Assembly (NCBI GenBank): GCA_036265675.1
Contig: DATAOP010000051.1
Span: forward strand, 1 to 30,231
DNA length: 30,231 bases
Direction of reading: 5' to 3'
From: VRUE01 sp036265675
Lineage (GTDB): Bacteria > Actinomycetota > Thermoleophilia > Solirubrobacterales > 70-9
The notes under the pieces were generated by a model. The model saw only the letters and a program-made list of their open reading frames with translations, searched no databases and was not told where the DNA came from. A program made the translations under genes and the position numbers. Below are positions 8,271 to 15,171 of this stretch, one piece after another (the first letter of the stretch is position 1; every line of letters starts with the position of its first letter).

Positions 8271-8335
8271 CTCTGTTTCTTCAGGCATTCGCGAGAGCAG
8301 AGGAGGCGGCGGAATATGTGGGGGCGGCGGGTGTC
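8229..8335 (-). repeat. Palindromic element, copy 1, at the purQ-purL junction
   Basis: A 107-base GC-rich element bounded by a perfect 16-base inverted repeat (8229-8244 with 8320-8335). Inside it is a second hairpin, TGCCTG/CAGGCA (8260-8265 with 8282-8287), whose 16-base loop reads AAGAAACAGAGATGGA on the minus strand. The ATG of that loop (8270) is the likely purL start, so the element supplies the purL start codon and the peptide through RPGAAG. Its right edge lies inside the purQ stop codon. A related copy is at 14560-14646. Whether it is a mobile palindrome or a structured leader RNA is not decided by the sequence. Confidence 0.7.
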
Positions 8336-8996
8336 ACACAAACGCTCCCTGTACCCCCGCGAACAGGCGCAGGCCGTCAGTTGAGCCAATCATCGCGTCG
8401 ACGGCGTGCTCGGGGTGGGGCATCAGGCCGAGGACGTTGCCGGCCTCGTTGAGGACGCCGGCGATGTCACCGACCGAGCCGTTCGGGTTCTGGCCCGGCG
8501 CGTAGCGGAACGCGACCTGGCCGCCGGCCTCGATCCGTTCGAGGACCTCCGGCGGGGCGTAATAGCGGCCTTCTCCGTGCTTGACCGGGATCGAGAGCGT
8601 TTCGCCGGCCTCGATGCCGGCGAGGAACGGCGAGTCCGCCTCGACGGCGACCAGCTCGACCTGACGGCAGACGAACCGCAGATCCTCGTTCCGCAGCAGC
8701 GCTCCCGGCAGCAGCCCCGCCTCGCAGAGGACCTGGAACCCGTTGCAGATCCCGAGCACCGGGCCACCCGCGGCGGCGAACTCGGCGACCGACTCCATCG
8801 CCGGCGAGAAGCGGGCGATCGCGCCGGCCCGCAGGTAGTCGCCGTAGGAGAAGCCGCCGGGCACGACGACGGCGTCGACCCCGCCGAGGTCGGGATCCTC
8901 ATGCCATAGAAGCCTGGCTTCGCCGGCCAGCGAGCAGGCGCGGACCGCGTCCCGCTCGTCGCAGGAGCCGGGGAACTGGAGGACGCCCCAGAGCAT
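8334..8996 (-). CDS. purQ: Phosphoribosylformylglycinamidine synthase subunit I (glutaminase)
   Basis: PurQ is the class I glutamine amidotransferase subunit that releases ammonia for PurL. It has 220 residues, a normal length. The nucleophile Cys84 lies in GICNGFQVL, and the His194/Glu196 pair lies in MPHPEHAVD, completing the triad. The N-terminus LQFPGSCDERDA and VPGGFSYGDYLRAGAIA are family hallmarks. Its ATG shares one base with the purS stop (TGATG), so the two are translationally coupled. Its stop codon overlaps the right arm of the palindromic element that separates it from purL. Confidence 0.97.
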   Translation of the reverse strand: MLWGVLQFPGSCDERDAVRACSLAGEARLLWHEDPDLGGVDAVVVPGGFSYGDYLRAGAIARFSPAMESVAEFAAAGGPVLGICNGFQVLCEAGLLPGALLRNEDLRFVCRQVELVAVEADSPFLAGIEAGETLSIPVKHGEGRYYAPPEVLERIEAGGQVAFRYAPGQNPNGSVGDIAGVLNEAGNVLGLMPHPEHAVDAMIGSTDGLRLFAGVQGAFV

Positions 8997-9226
8997 CAGG
9001 CGCCGTCGATGCTCTCGATCTCGAAATCCTCGATCAGCGGGTTGGCGAGCAGCTTCGAGCAGAGCTCCGCGAGCCGCCCGGGGTCCTCCGCCTCGAGCTC
9101 GACCATGCGCCCGACCCGCACGTGCTCGATGCCGTCGAAGCCGAGCGCGGGCAGCGCCCGCTCGACCGCCTTCCCCTGCGGGTCGAGGATGCCCTCCTTG
9201 GGACGAATCAGGACGCGCGCCTTCAC
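8996..9226 (-). CDS. purS: Phosphoribosylformylglycinamidine synthase subunit PurS
   Basis: PurS is the small non-catalytic subunit that holds PurQ and PurL together in the three-part FGAM synthase of most Gram-positives and archaea. The 76 residues match the family in length and in KARVLIRPKEGILDPQGKAVERAL, GFDGIEHVRVGR and the C-terminal LLANPLIEDFEIE. The start is GTG. It opens the purS-purQ-purL block and overlaps purQ by one base. A possible -10 box ends only six bases before the start codon, which would give a leaderless message. Confidence 0.97.
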   Translation of the reverse strand: MKARVLIRPKEGILDPQGKAVERALPALGFDGIEHVRVGRMVELEAEDPGRLAELCSKLLANPLIEDFEIESIDGA

Positions 9227-9232
9227 GCCTGC

Positions 9233-9238
9233 AATCTA
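9233..9238 (-). promoter_or_regulatory. Candidate -10 box for leaderless purS mRNA
   Basis: The minus strand reads TAGATT, then six bases, then the purS GTG. That spacing would put the transcription start at or next to the start codon, as in the many leaderless actinobacterial genes with a TANNNT box about 7 bases upstream. No clear -35 box was found. The gap is shared with the divergent cupin gene. Inference from sequence only. Confidence 0.4.
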
Positions 9239-9277
9239 GCGATCCGGCCCGCGGGCTTCGCGTCTAGGATGGCTTCG

Positions 9278-9892
9278 GTGAGCCATCCAGAGGTCCTCGC
9301 AGCTGCGACCGAGCCGTACGAGGTCGGCGACGCGCTCGAGAACAGGGTGACCGGCGAGCGAGGAATCGTTCTCAAGGCTCCGTGGGAAGGCGACGACCCC
9401 TCGCTCGAGGTCGAGCTTCACGTCCAGCCGGGCGGCGGGGTCGCCGGTGAGCACGTCCACCACCACTTCGATGAGCGGTTCACCGTCGAATCCGGCCGGA
9501 TCGCGTTCCGGCTCAACGGCACGGAATCGGAGGCCGGGCCCGGTGAGGTCGTCGAGATCCCCCGCGGAAGCTGGCACGACTGGTGGAACGCCGGCGACGA
9601 CGAGGAGGCGGTCGCGCGGGTCGTCGTCTCCGACGGCGAGCGTTTCGTGCTGATGATCGAGAACCTCTTCGGGCTCGCCAACGACGGCCACGCCAATGCG
9701 AAGGGGATGCCGAACCCGCTGCAGCTGACGATGTTCGCGACCGAGTTCCGCGACGTCCTCGTCTTCAAACGGCCGCCGGCCGCCGTCCAGTCGCTCGTCT
9801 TCGGGGTCCTGCGCCCCGTTGCTGTCGCACGGGGCTACCGAGCCACCTACCCCCAGTACGGCCGGTCGCTGCTCAGAACTGCCGCTCGGTGA
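9278..9892 (+). CDS. Cupin-domain protein
   Basis: About 204 residues; exact substrate unknown. A single cupin barrel fills the N-terminal two thirds: the first motif GEHVHHHFDERFTVESGRI carries the HxH...E metal ligands, and the second motif GEVVEIPRGSWHDWWN carries the third His. The C-terminal part (NLFGLANDGHANAKGMPNPLQL onward) is helical-looking and less typical. The start is the GTG at 9278, preceded at a good distance by AGGA (9266-9269); an ATG at 9269 is possible but has no ribosome site. It is divergent from purS (51 bp) and its 3' end overlaps convergent purC by 20 bp. It could be a metal-dependent oxygenase, isomerase or sensor; no link to purines is evident. Confidence 0.85.
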   Translation: MSHPEVLAAATEPYEVGDALENRVTGERGIVLKAPWEGDDPSLEVELHVQPGGGVAGEHVHHHFDERFTVESGRIAFRLNGTESEAGPGEVVEIPRGSWHDWWNAGDDEEAVARVVVSDGERFVLMIENLFGLANDGHANAKGMPNPLQLTMFATEFRDVLVFKRPPAAVQSLVFGVLRPVAVARGYRATYPQYGRSLLRTAAR

Positions 9893-10727
9893 TCCGCTCG
9901 TAGGCCTCGACGTATTTGGCCCGGGTCTGCTCGACGATGTCGGCGGGCAGCTCCGGCGCCGGCGGCGTGTGGTCCCAGCCCGCCTCGTCGGCCCAGTCGC
10001 GCACGTACTGCTTGTCGAACGAGGGCTGGGTCGCGCCGGGCTGGTAGCGGTCGGCGGGCCAGAAGCGCGACGAGTCGGGTGTCAGCACCTCGTCGGCGAG
10101 GACGATCTCGGCCCCGGAGTGGCGGCCGAACTCGAACTTGGTGTCGGCGAGGATGATGCCGCGCTCCGCCGCGTGCTCGGCGCCGCGGCTGTAGACCTCG
10201 ATCGAGACCCGTCGCAGCTCCTCCATCAGGGGCCGGTCGCCGATGATCTCCGCCGCCCGGTCGAAGTCGATGTTCTCGTCGTGGTCGCCGATCTCGGCCT
10301 TGGTCGCCGGGGTGAAGATCGGCTCCGGCAGCCGGTCGGACTCGAGCAGGTTCGGCGGCAGCTCGATCCCGCACACGGCCCCGCCCTGCCGGTATTCCTT
10401 CCAGCCCGAGCCCGAGAGGTAGCCGCGGACCACGCACTCGATCGGATACATCTCGAGCCGGCGCACCCGCATCCCGCGTTCGGCGACCTCCTCGGGGACG
10501 TCGTCCGAGACGAAATGATTGGGGACGATGTCGCCCGTCAGCTCGAACCAGAATTCCGAGATCCGGTTGAGGACCTTTCCCTTGTCGGGAATCGGGGTCG
10601 GCATCACGACGTCGTAGATCGAGATCCGATCCGAGGCGACCATCAGCAGGTCGTCGTCCCACTCGTAGATCTCACGGACCTTCCCGGAGGAGTGGAGCTT
10701 CAAATCTGAGACCGTGACGGCGGACAT
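9873..10727 (-). CDS. purC: SAICAR synthase
   Basis: PurC joins aspartate to CAIR using ATP, giving SAICAR. It has 284 residues, the longer actinobacterial form. Seen are LHSSGKVREIYEW (ATP-binding start), VASDRISIYDVVMPTPIPDKGKVL, the family signature IECVVRGYLSGSGWKEY, and the aspartate/CAIR site FTPATKAEIGDHDENI. The ATG at 10727 fits the family N-terminus. It stands alone on the minus strand, divergent from the P450 gene (27 bp gap) and convergent with the cupin gene (20 bp overlap). Confidence 0.97.
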   Translation of the reverse strand: MSAVTVSDLKLHSSGKVREIYEWDDDLLMVASDRISIYDVVMPTPIPDKGKVLNRISEFWFELTGDIVPNHFVSDDVPEEVAERGMRVRRLEMYPIECVVRGYLSGSGWKEYRQGGAVCGIELPPNLLESDRLPEPIFTPATKAEIGDHDENIDFDRAAEIIGDRPLMEELRRVSIEVYSRGAEHAAERGIILADTKFEFGRHSGAEIVLADEVLTPDSSRFWPADRYQPGATQPSFDKQYVRDWADEAGWDHTPPAPELPADIVEQTRAKYVEAYERITERQF

Positions 10728-10735
10728 CGCGCTCG

Positions 10736-10741
10736 ACTCTA
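10736..10741 (-). promoter_or_regulatory. Candidate -10 box for near-leaderless purC mRNA
   Basis: The minus strand reads TAGAGT followed by eight bases and the purC ATG, the spacing seen in leaderless or near-leaderless actinobacterial messages. The same 27 bases must also serve the divergent P450 gene, so the two promoters would overlap. Inference only; no -35 box is obvious. Confidence 0.38.
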
Positions 10742-10754
10742 TCTGGCTTCTGCG

Positions 10755-12101
10755 ATGCTCTTCGTCATGGCCCTTCCGCCAGGACCGGCGATGAGCCCCC
10801 TGCGCCAGACGCTGGCCTGGTCATTCCGTCCGATCGGCTTCCTCGAGCGCTGTCGGCGCCAGCTCGGTGACTCCTTCAGCGTCACCTTCCTCGGCTTCAA
10901 ATCGCCGATGGTGATGATCTCCGACCCGGCGGCGATCAAGGCCCTCTATCGCGAGCCCGGGCACGGGCTGCCGCCGGGACGCAACGCCTTCCTCGAACCG
11001 ATCCTCGGCCCGCGCTCGCTTCTGCTGCTCGAAGGCGAGGACCACCTCGCGTATCGCAGGCTGATGCTGCCCGCGTTCCACGGTGAGCGGATGCGGGCGC
11101 TCGAGCCGATGGTCGGGGCGATCGCCGCCGCCGAGGTCGATTCCTGGCCGCTCGGCCGCGAGTTCTCCCTCCATCCCCAGATGCAGGCCCTGACCCTAGA
11201 GGTGATCCTGCGCGTCGTCTTCGGCGTCTCCGAGGGCGAGCGCCTCGAACGGCTGCGCGGCCACCTCCGCAACCTCCTCAGCGCCACCTCCTCGGCCCGC
11301 GCGCAGCTGCGGGTCCTGCTGATGAGCCGCCTCGGCGGCGGATCGGGTGTGCCGGCGCGGCTCGCGCAGCGGAGGCGGGAGATCGACGAGCTCCTCTTCG
11401 CCGAGATCGCCGAGCACCGCCGTCGCGACGACCTCGCCGAGCGCGACGACATCCTCTCCTCGCTGGTCCTGGCGCGGTTCGAGAATGGCGAGGGGATGAG
11501 CGACGCCGACCTCCGCGACCAGCTGATGACGCTGCTTCTGGCAGGCCACGAGACGACGGCGACGGGGCTGGCGTGGTCCTTCGCCCTGATCCTCGGTCAC
11601 CCCGAGGTCCATGGCCATCTCGTCGAGACACTCGAGCAGGGCGACGAGACATATCTGAAGGCGGTGATCACGGAGTCGCTGCGGCTGCGCCCGGTCGTCC
11701 CGCTCGCCGGCAGGCGGCTGAGGAGCCCGCTCGCCACCGACGCCCTCGAGCTCCCCGAGGGCACCGACGTCACCCCGGCGATCTGGCTCGCCCACACCCG
11801 CCCCGAGGCCTACCCCGAGCCCTACGCCTTCCGCCCGGAGCGGTTCGTCGACGGCGGGCCGGACACCTACTCCTGGCTCCCGTTCGGCGGCAGCGTCCGG
11901 CGTTGCCTCGGGGGAGCCTTCGCCGAGTTCGAGATGGGGATCGTGCTGCGCGAGGTCCTCAGCCGCTGCGCCCTGCACAAGGCGAGCCCGGCGCCGGAGC
12001 GGCCGACTCGCCGCAACGTCACCCTCTCGCCGCGCGACGGGACGCGGGTGATCGTCACATCGCGGCACCCCGCGCGAAAACGGGAGCAAGTTGCCGCCTG
12101 A
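10755..12101 (+). CDS. Cytochrome P450
   Basis: A heme-thiolate monooxygenase of about 448 residues with no membrane anchor, so probably soluble. Motifs in order: an N-terminal LPPGP proline hinge, I-helix oxygen-activation motif AGHETT (263-268), ExxR in ESLR (307-310), PERF (361-364) and the heme loop FGGSVRRCLG with Cys384 as ligand. All essential residues are present. The N-terminus (LPPGP, then LERCRRQLGD) resembles the CYP110/CYP138-type bacterial group; substrate is unknown. Alternative starts are ATG 10767 and ATG 10791 (the latter has AGGA upstream but removes the hinge). It overlaps the downstream cyclase gene by 11 bp. No ferredoxin or reductase gene is nearby. Confidence 0.93.
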   Translation: MLFVMALPPGPAMSPLRQTLAWSFRPIGFLERCRRQLGDSFSVTFLGFKSPMVMISDPAAIKALYREPGHGLPPGRNAFLEPILGPRSLLLLEGEDHLAYRRLMLPAFHGERMRALEPMVGAIAAAEVDSWPLGREFSLHPQMQALTLEVILRVVFGVSEGERLERLRGHLRNLLSATSSARAQLRVLLMSRLGGGSGVPARLAQRRREIDELLFAEIAEHRRRDDLAERDDILSSLVLARFENGEGMSDADLRDQLMTLLLAGHETTATGLAWSFALILGHPEVHGHLVETLEQGDETYLKAVITESLRLRPVVPLAGRRLRSPLATDALELPEGTDVTPAIWLAHTRPEAYPEPYAFRPERFVDGGPDTYSWLPFGGSVRRCLGGAFAEFEMGIVLREVLSRCALHKASPAPERPTRRNVTLSPRDGTRVIVTSRHPARKREQVAA

Positions 12102-12948
12102 GGGCGAGGACCCCGATCGGCTGACGTTCTGGCAGCTGGGAGCGGTGCGCAACGTTCAGAGGGCGGCGCGGAAGAAGGGTGACCAGCCGCTCAGCCCGGA
12201 GGACTGGGCGGCCTACTTCAAGAACCGTGACTCCGCGTTCGAGAGGACCCTCAGCGGGATCCTCAGAGCTCTTCCTTCCAGTCCGCGCTGCGGGATCTGC
12301 GGAGCTCCGTTCTCGGGGATCGGCGCTCGATTGGTGCGACCCCTCGGGTACTGGCCTTCGCGCAAGAACCCGAGCATCTGCGCGACCTGCGTCGAGGCCT
12401 CTCCCCCGGGAGGCATGACCACCGATACCGGTGTCCTCTTCGCGGACCTGCGGGGGTTCACCCGGATCTCCGAGGAACGAGATCCCCAGGAGCTGAGTGC
12501 CCTGCTGCGGCGCTTCTATGGCTGCGCCGAGGACGTCCTCCTCCCCGAGGCCCTGATCGACAAGCTGATCGGCGACGAGGTGATGGCGCTCTACCTGCCG
12601 ATCTACCGGCGATTCGAGGAGGCCGCGCCGCTGATGCTGCGGCATGCTCGCGAGCTCCTCCGCAAGGTGGGATACGGCGATCGGGAGCCGCTGTTCGCCG
12701 AGGTCGGCATCGGCCTCGACTACGGCGAGGCCTTCGTCGGCAATGTCGGGGAAGGATCGGTCCGGGACTTCACCGCGATCGGGGATGTCGTGAACGTCGC
12801 ATCACGGCTCCAGAGCGAGGCGCGGGGGGGCGAGATCGTCGCCTCGGCGCGGCTGGTCGAGCACCTGCCCGAGATTGAGGGGGAACGGGTCGAGCTCAGC
12901 CTCAGGAACAGGACCGAGCCAGTTGTCGCCTACAGGATCTCTCGCTAG
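12091..12948 (+). CDS. Class III adenylate cyclase with N-terminal zinc-ribbon-like domain
   Basis: 285 residues; probably makes cAMP. The N-terminal 105 residues carry a helical region and two CxxC pairs (Cys67/70 in CGIC and Cys97/100 in CATC), a likely structural or redox-sensing metal site. The cyclase homology domain begins near residue 114: FADLRGFT (metal Asp119), DKLIGDEVMALY (Lys158, metal Asp162) and IGDVVNVASRL (Asp232, Asn235, Arg239). All six residues needed for catalysis are present, and Lys/Asp at the base-selecting positions favours ATP. The start is a TTG with GGAG just upstream, inside the end of the P450 gene (11 bp overlap), so the two are translationally coupled. No transmembrane segment is seen. 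The stop shares CTAG with the convergent gene. Confidence 0.9.
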   Translation: MPPEGEDPDRLTFWQLGAVRNVQRAARKKGDQPLSPEDWAAYFKNRDSAFERTLSGILRALPSSPRCGICGAPFSGIGARLVRPLGYWPSRKNPSICATCVEASPPGGMTTDTGVLFADLRGFTRISEERDPQELSALLRRFYGCAEDVLLPEALIDKLIGDEVMALYLPIYRRFEEAAPLMLRHARELLRKVGYGDREPLFAEVGIGLDYGEAFVGNVGEGSVRDFTAIGDVVNVASRLQSEARGGEIVASARLVEHLPEIEGERVELSLRNRTEPVVAYRISR

Positions 12949-13259
12949 GCGGCAGGGCCGGTGGCCCGCGCCTGCGGGTGTTCCTTCGCCCAGCGCGAGA
13001 TCACGCCCGAGCCCGAGATCACCTCGCCGTCGTCGAGGACGAGGATCGGGACCTCGTTGGTGCCGCTCAGCTCCTTCACCTCGGCCCGGTCGGCGCCGCG
13101 GCTCCCCCAGGTCCAGGGGGCCATGCGGTAGCCGCCGACGACCTTGATCTCGTACTCGTAGCCGGCCTCGTCGAGCGCCCGCGCCGCCCGCCCGCAGGGG
13201 TGGCCGAGGCGTCCGGCGGCCTTCTTCTGCCGACAGGTGTAGAGGACCACGGAGCCCAC
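12945..13259 (-). CDS. Glutaredoxin / GST N-terminal-like thioredoxin-fold protein
   Basis: 104 residues with a thioredoxin-fold pattern: beta strand VVLYTC, a helix, YEYEIKVV, then the cis-Pro region TNEVPILVLDDGEVISGSGVISRWAKEHP, which is the glutathione-binding half in glutaredoxins and GSTs. The usual CPxC after the first strand is replaced by TCRQKKAAGRLGHPCGRAA: the two Cys are 13 residues apart and only a lone Cys sits at the helix start, so a monothiol or non-redox role is possible. The start is GTG, one base after the purB stop, so it is probably expressed with purB. Specific function is unknown. Confidence 0.8.
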   Translation of the reverse strand: MGSVVLYTCRQKKAAGRLGHPCGRAARALDEAGYEYEIKVVGGYRMAPWTWGSRGADRAEVKELSGTNEVPILVLDDGEVISGSGVISRWAKEHPQARATGPAA

Positions 13260-13260
13260 C

Positions 13261-14541
13261 CTAACGAAGGCCCTGGAGGCGCTCGAAGATCTCGGGGATG
13301 TGGGTGAGGTAGGCGCTGTGGTCGAAGACGGCGTCGAGGTCGAGGTCCGGCGCGGCCTCGCCCAGCAGCTCGCGGAACTCGGTGCCGGTGTCCCAGGCCC
13401 GCTGGGCGTTCTCCTGAACCACCCGGTAGGCGTCGTCGCGGCTCATCCCGGAGTCGACGAGGGCGGTGAGCGCGCGCTGGCTGAACAGCGCGCCGTGGGT
13501 GTGGTCGAGGTTCTCGCGCATCCGCTCGGTGTTGATCGTCATCCCCGAGGCCACTCCCGCGGCCAGGTCCTGCATGTAGTCGAGCGCGGTCGTCGCGTCG
13601 GGGAGGATCACCCGCTCGGCGCCCGAGTGGGAGATATCGCGCTCGTGCCAGAGGGCGATGTTCTCGAGGCCCGCCTGGGCGTAGCCGCGGAGGACCCGAG
13701 AGAGTCCGGTGATCCGCTCGGTGCGGATCGGGTTGCGCTTGTGGGGCATCGCCGAGGAGCCCTTCTGGCCGGCCGCGAACGGCTCCTCGACCTCCCGCAC
13801 CTCGGTCCGCTGCAGGTTCCGGACCTCGGTCGCGAATCGCTCCAGCCCGCCGCCGGCGATCGCGATCCGCGAGGTGAGGACGGCGTGGCGGTCGCGGGGG
13901 ATGACCTGAGTCGCAACGTCCTCGCGCCTCAGCCCGAGCCGCTCCATCACCCGGGCCTCGATCGCGGGGGGCACCGATGCGTAGGTCCCGACGGCGCCGG
14001 AGAGCTTGCCGTAGGCGAGCTGCTCGAAGGCGTCCTCGAGCCGGTCGAGATTGCGGTCGGCCTCGAATGCGAACCCCGCGAGCCGGAGGCCGAAGGTCGT
14101 CGGCTCGGCGTGGACCCCGTGGGTGCGGCCGACGCAGAGGGTGTCGCGGTGCTCGAGTGCGCGCTCGATGAGGGCGTCGCGGTAGGCGCGGGCGCTGCCG
14201 AGGACGACCCTGCCGGCCTGCTGCAGCTGCACGGCGAGCGCGGTGTCGAGGACGTCGGAGGAGGTCAGCCCGTAATGGATCCAGCGGCCGTGCTCGCCGA
14301 CCGAGGCGGCGACGACGTCGACGAAGGCGGCGACGTCGTGGTCGGTCACCTTCTCCCGCTCGTTCACCGCGTCGACCGTGAACGCGGCCCGCTCGCGGCA
14401 TGCCCTGGCCGCCTCCTCGGGGACGACGCCCTCGGCCGCCCAGGCCTCGGTCGCCGCCAGCTCCACCTCCAGCCAGCACTCGAGCTTGCGCTGCTGCGAC
14501 CAGACCTCGCCCATCTCCGGGCGGGTGTACCTACCGATCAC
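13261..14541 (-). CDS. purB: Adenylosuccinate lyase
   Basis: PurB removes fumarate from SAICAR (giving AICAR) and from adenylosuccinate (giving AMP). From the GTG at 14541 the protein is about 426 residues and begins VIGRYTRPEMGEVWSQQ, the normal family N-terminus. Seen are the catalytic His region GRTHGVHAEPTTFG, the His-Tyr region RWIHYGLTSSDV, and the fumarase-superfamily signature GSSAMPHKRNP with the flexible-loop Ser. An upstream in-frame TTG at 14598 would add 19 residues encoded by the palindromic element (14560-14646); that extension, which includes RPGAAG, matches an extension on PurL. Which start is used cannot be settled here. It lies 133 bp after purE and 1 bp before the thioredoxin-fold gene. 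Confidence 0.95.
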   Translation of the reverse strand: MIGRYTRPEMGEVWSQQRKLECWLEVELAATEAWAAEGVVPEEAARACRERAAFTVDAVNEREKVTDHDVAAFVDVVAASVGEHGRWIHYGLTSSDVLDTALAVQLQQAGRVVLGSARAYRDALIERALEHRDTLCVGRTHGVHAEPTTFGLRLAGFAFEADRNLDRLEDAFEQLAYGKLSGAVGTYASVPPAIEARVMERLGLRREDVATQVIPRDRHAVLTSRIAIAGGGLERFATEVRNLQRTEVREVEEPFAAGQKGSSAMPHKRNPIRTERITGLSRVLRGYAQAGLENIALWHERDISHSGAERVILPDATTALDYMQDLAAGVASGMTINTERMRENLDHTHGALFSQRALTALVDSGMSRDDAYRVVQENAQRAWDTGTEFRELLGEAAPDLDLDAVFDHSAYLTHIPEIFERLQGLR

Positions 14542-14559
14542 CGTTCGGTTCCGGGGTTG

Positions 14560-14646
14560 ACCCGCCGCCCCCGGACGCGGAGCGAGGGGCCAGGCCAACT
14601 CTGATTCTTCCTGGCCCCTTGGCGAGCAGAGGAGGTGGCGGAATTT
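14560..14646 (-). repeat. Palindromic element, copy 2, at the 5' end of purB
   Basis: About 87 bases matching copy 1 (8232-8317). The left 21 bases are identical to copy 1, and the right part matches with one substitution in the AGAGGAGG-x-GGCGG stretch. The inner hairpin is longer, GGGGCCAGG (14586-14594) with CCTGGCCCC (14610-14618); its loop reads AAGAATCAGAGTTGG on the minus strand, nearly the same as in copy 1, while the stem bases differ yet stay paired. A TTG sits where copy 1 has ATG, and the frame from it runs into purB through RPGAAG. The outer right arm of copy 1 is missing here. Confidence 0.7.
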
Positions 14647-14674
14647 ATTCCGAGCAGAAGAGGTGCCGGCTGAT

Positions 14675-15157
14675 TCACGCGTTGATTATCCGGACCGCCA
14701 GCAACCCGGCGTTTTTCGCCCCGTCGACGGCGACGCAGGCGACCGGGACGCCGGGTGGCATCTGGACCGCGGAGAGGAGCGCGTCGAGGCCGCCGAGGCT
14801 CTTGCCGAGGATCGGCACGCCTACCACCGGCAGGTCGGTGTGCGCGGCTGCCACGCCGGGCAGGGCCGCCGACATCCCGGCGCCGGCGATGATCACCTTG
14901 AGCCCCCGCATACGGGCGTTGTGACAGTACTCGCGGACCAGCTCGGGGTCGCGGTGGGCGCTCATCACGCGGACCTCGTAGCTGATGCCTGCGTCGTGCA
15001 GCGCCGCCCCGGCCGGCTGCATCTTGGGCTTGTCGTTTTTCGAGCCCATGATGATCCCGACCTGCGGCTCGGCGACTTCGATCTCCTCGAAGGCCTCCTC
15101 GACTCCCGGCATCACGGTCGCCTCTGACGGCTGGGGATCCTCTGAGATCTCGCTCAT
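14675..15157 (-). CDS. purE: N5-carboxyaminoimidazole ribonucleotide mutase (variant)
   Basis: PurE moves or adds the carboxyl group to give CAIR. The protein has 160 residues: an acidic N-terminal extension of about 32, then the PurE core from VGIIMGSKNDKPKM. SAHRDPELV keeps the catalytic His-Arg. Two conserved places differ from E. coli PurE: GSxSD reads GSKND, and the GGAAHLPG loop reads GAGMSAALPG, losing the His. VQMPPGVPVACVAVDGAKNAGLLA is normal. The ATG at 15157 is chosen because GAGAGG lies 8 bases upstream; a GTG one codon earlier is possible. It follows purD by 14 bp. No purK is in the window, so whether it is a mutase or a direct CO2-using carboxylase is open. Confidence 0.92.
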   Translation of the reverse strand: MSEISEDPQPSEATVMPGVEEAFEEIEVAEPQVGIIMGSKNDKPKMQPAGAALHDAGISYEVRVMSAHRDPELVREYCHNARMRGLKVIIAGAGMSAALPGVAAAHTDLPVVGVPILGKSLGGLDALLSAVQMPPGVPVACVAVDGAKNAGLLAVRIINA

Positions 15158-15171
15158 CACTTCCTCTCGGT

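Noticed and set aside
8229..8335. Known purine-related riboswitch (guanine/adenine, PRPP or ZTP type) before purL
   Set aside because: None of the conserved core sequences I know for those classes is present; the structure is a nested palindrome and its start codon lies in the loop.
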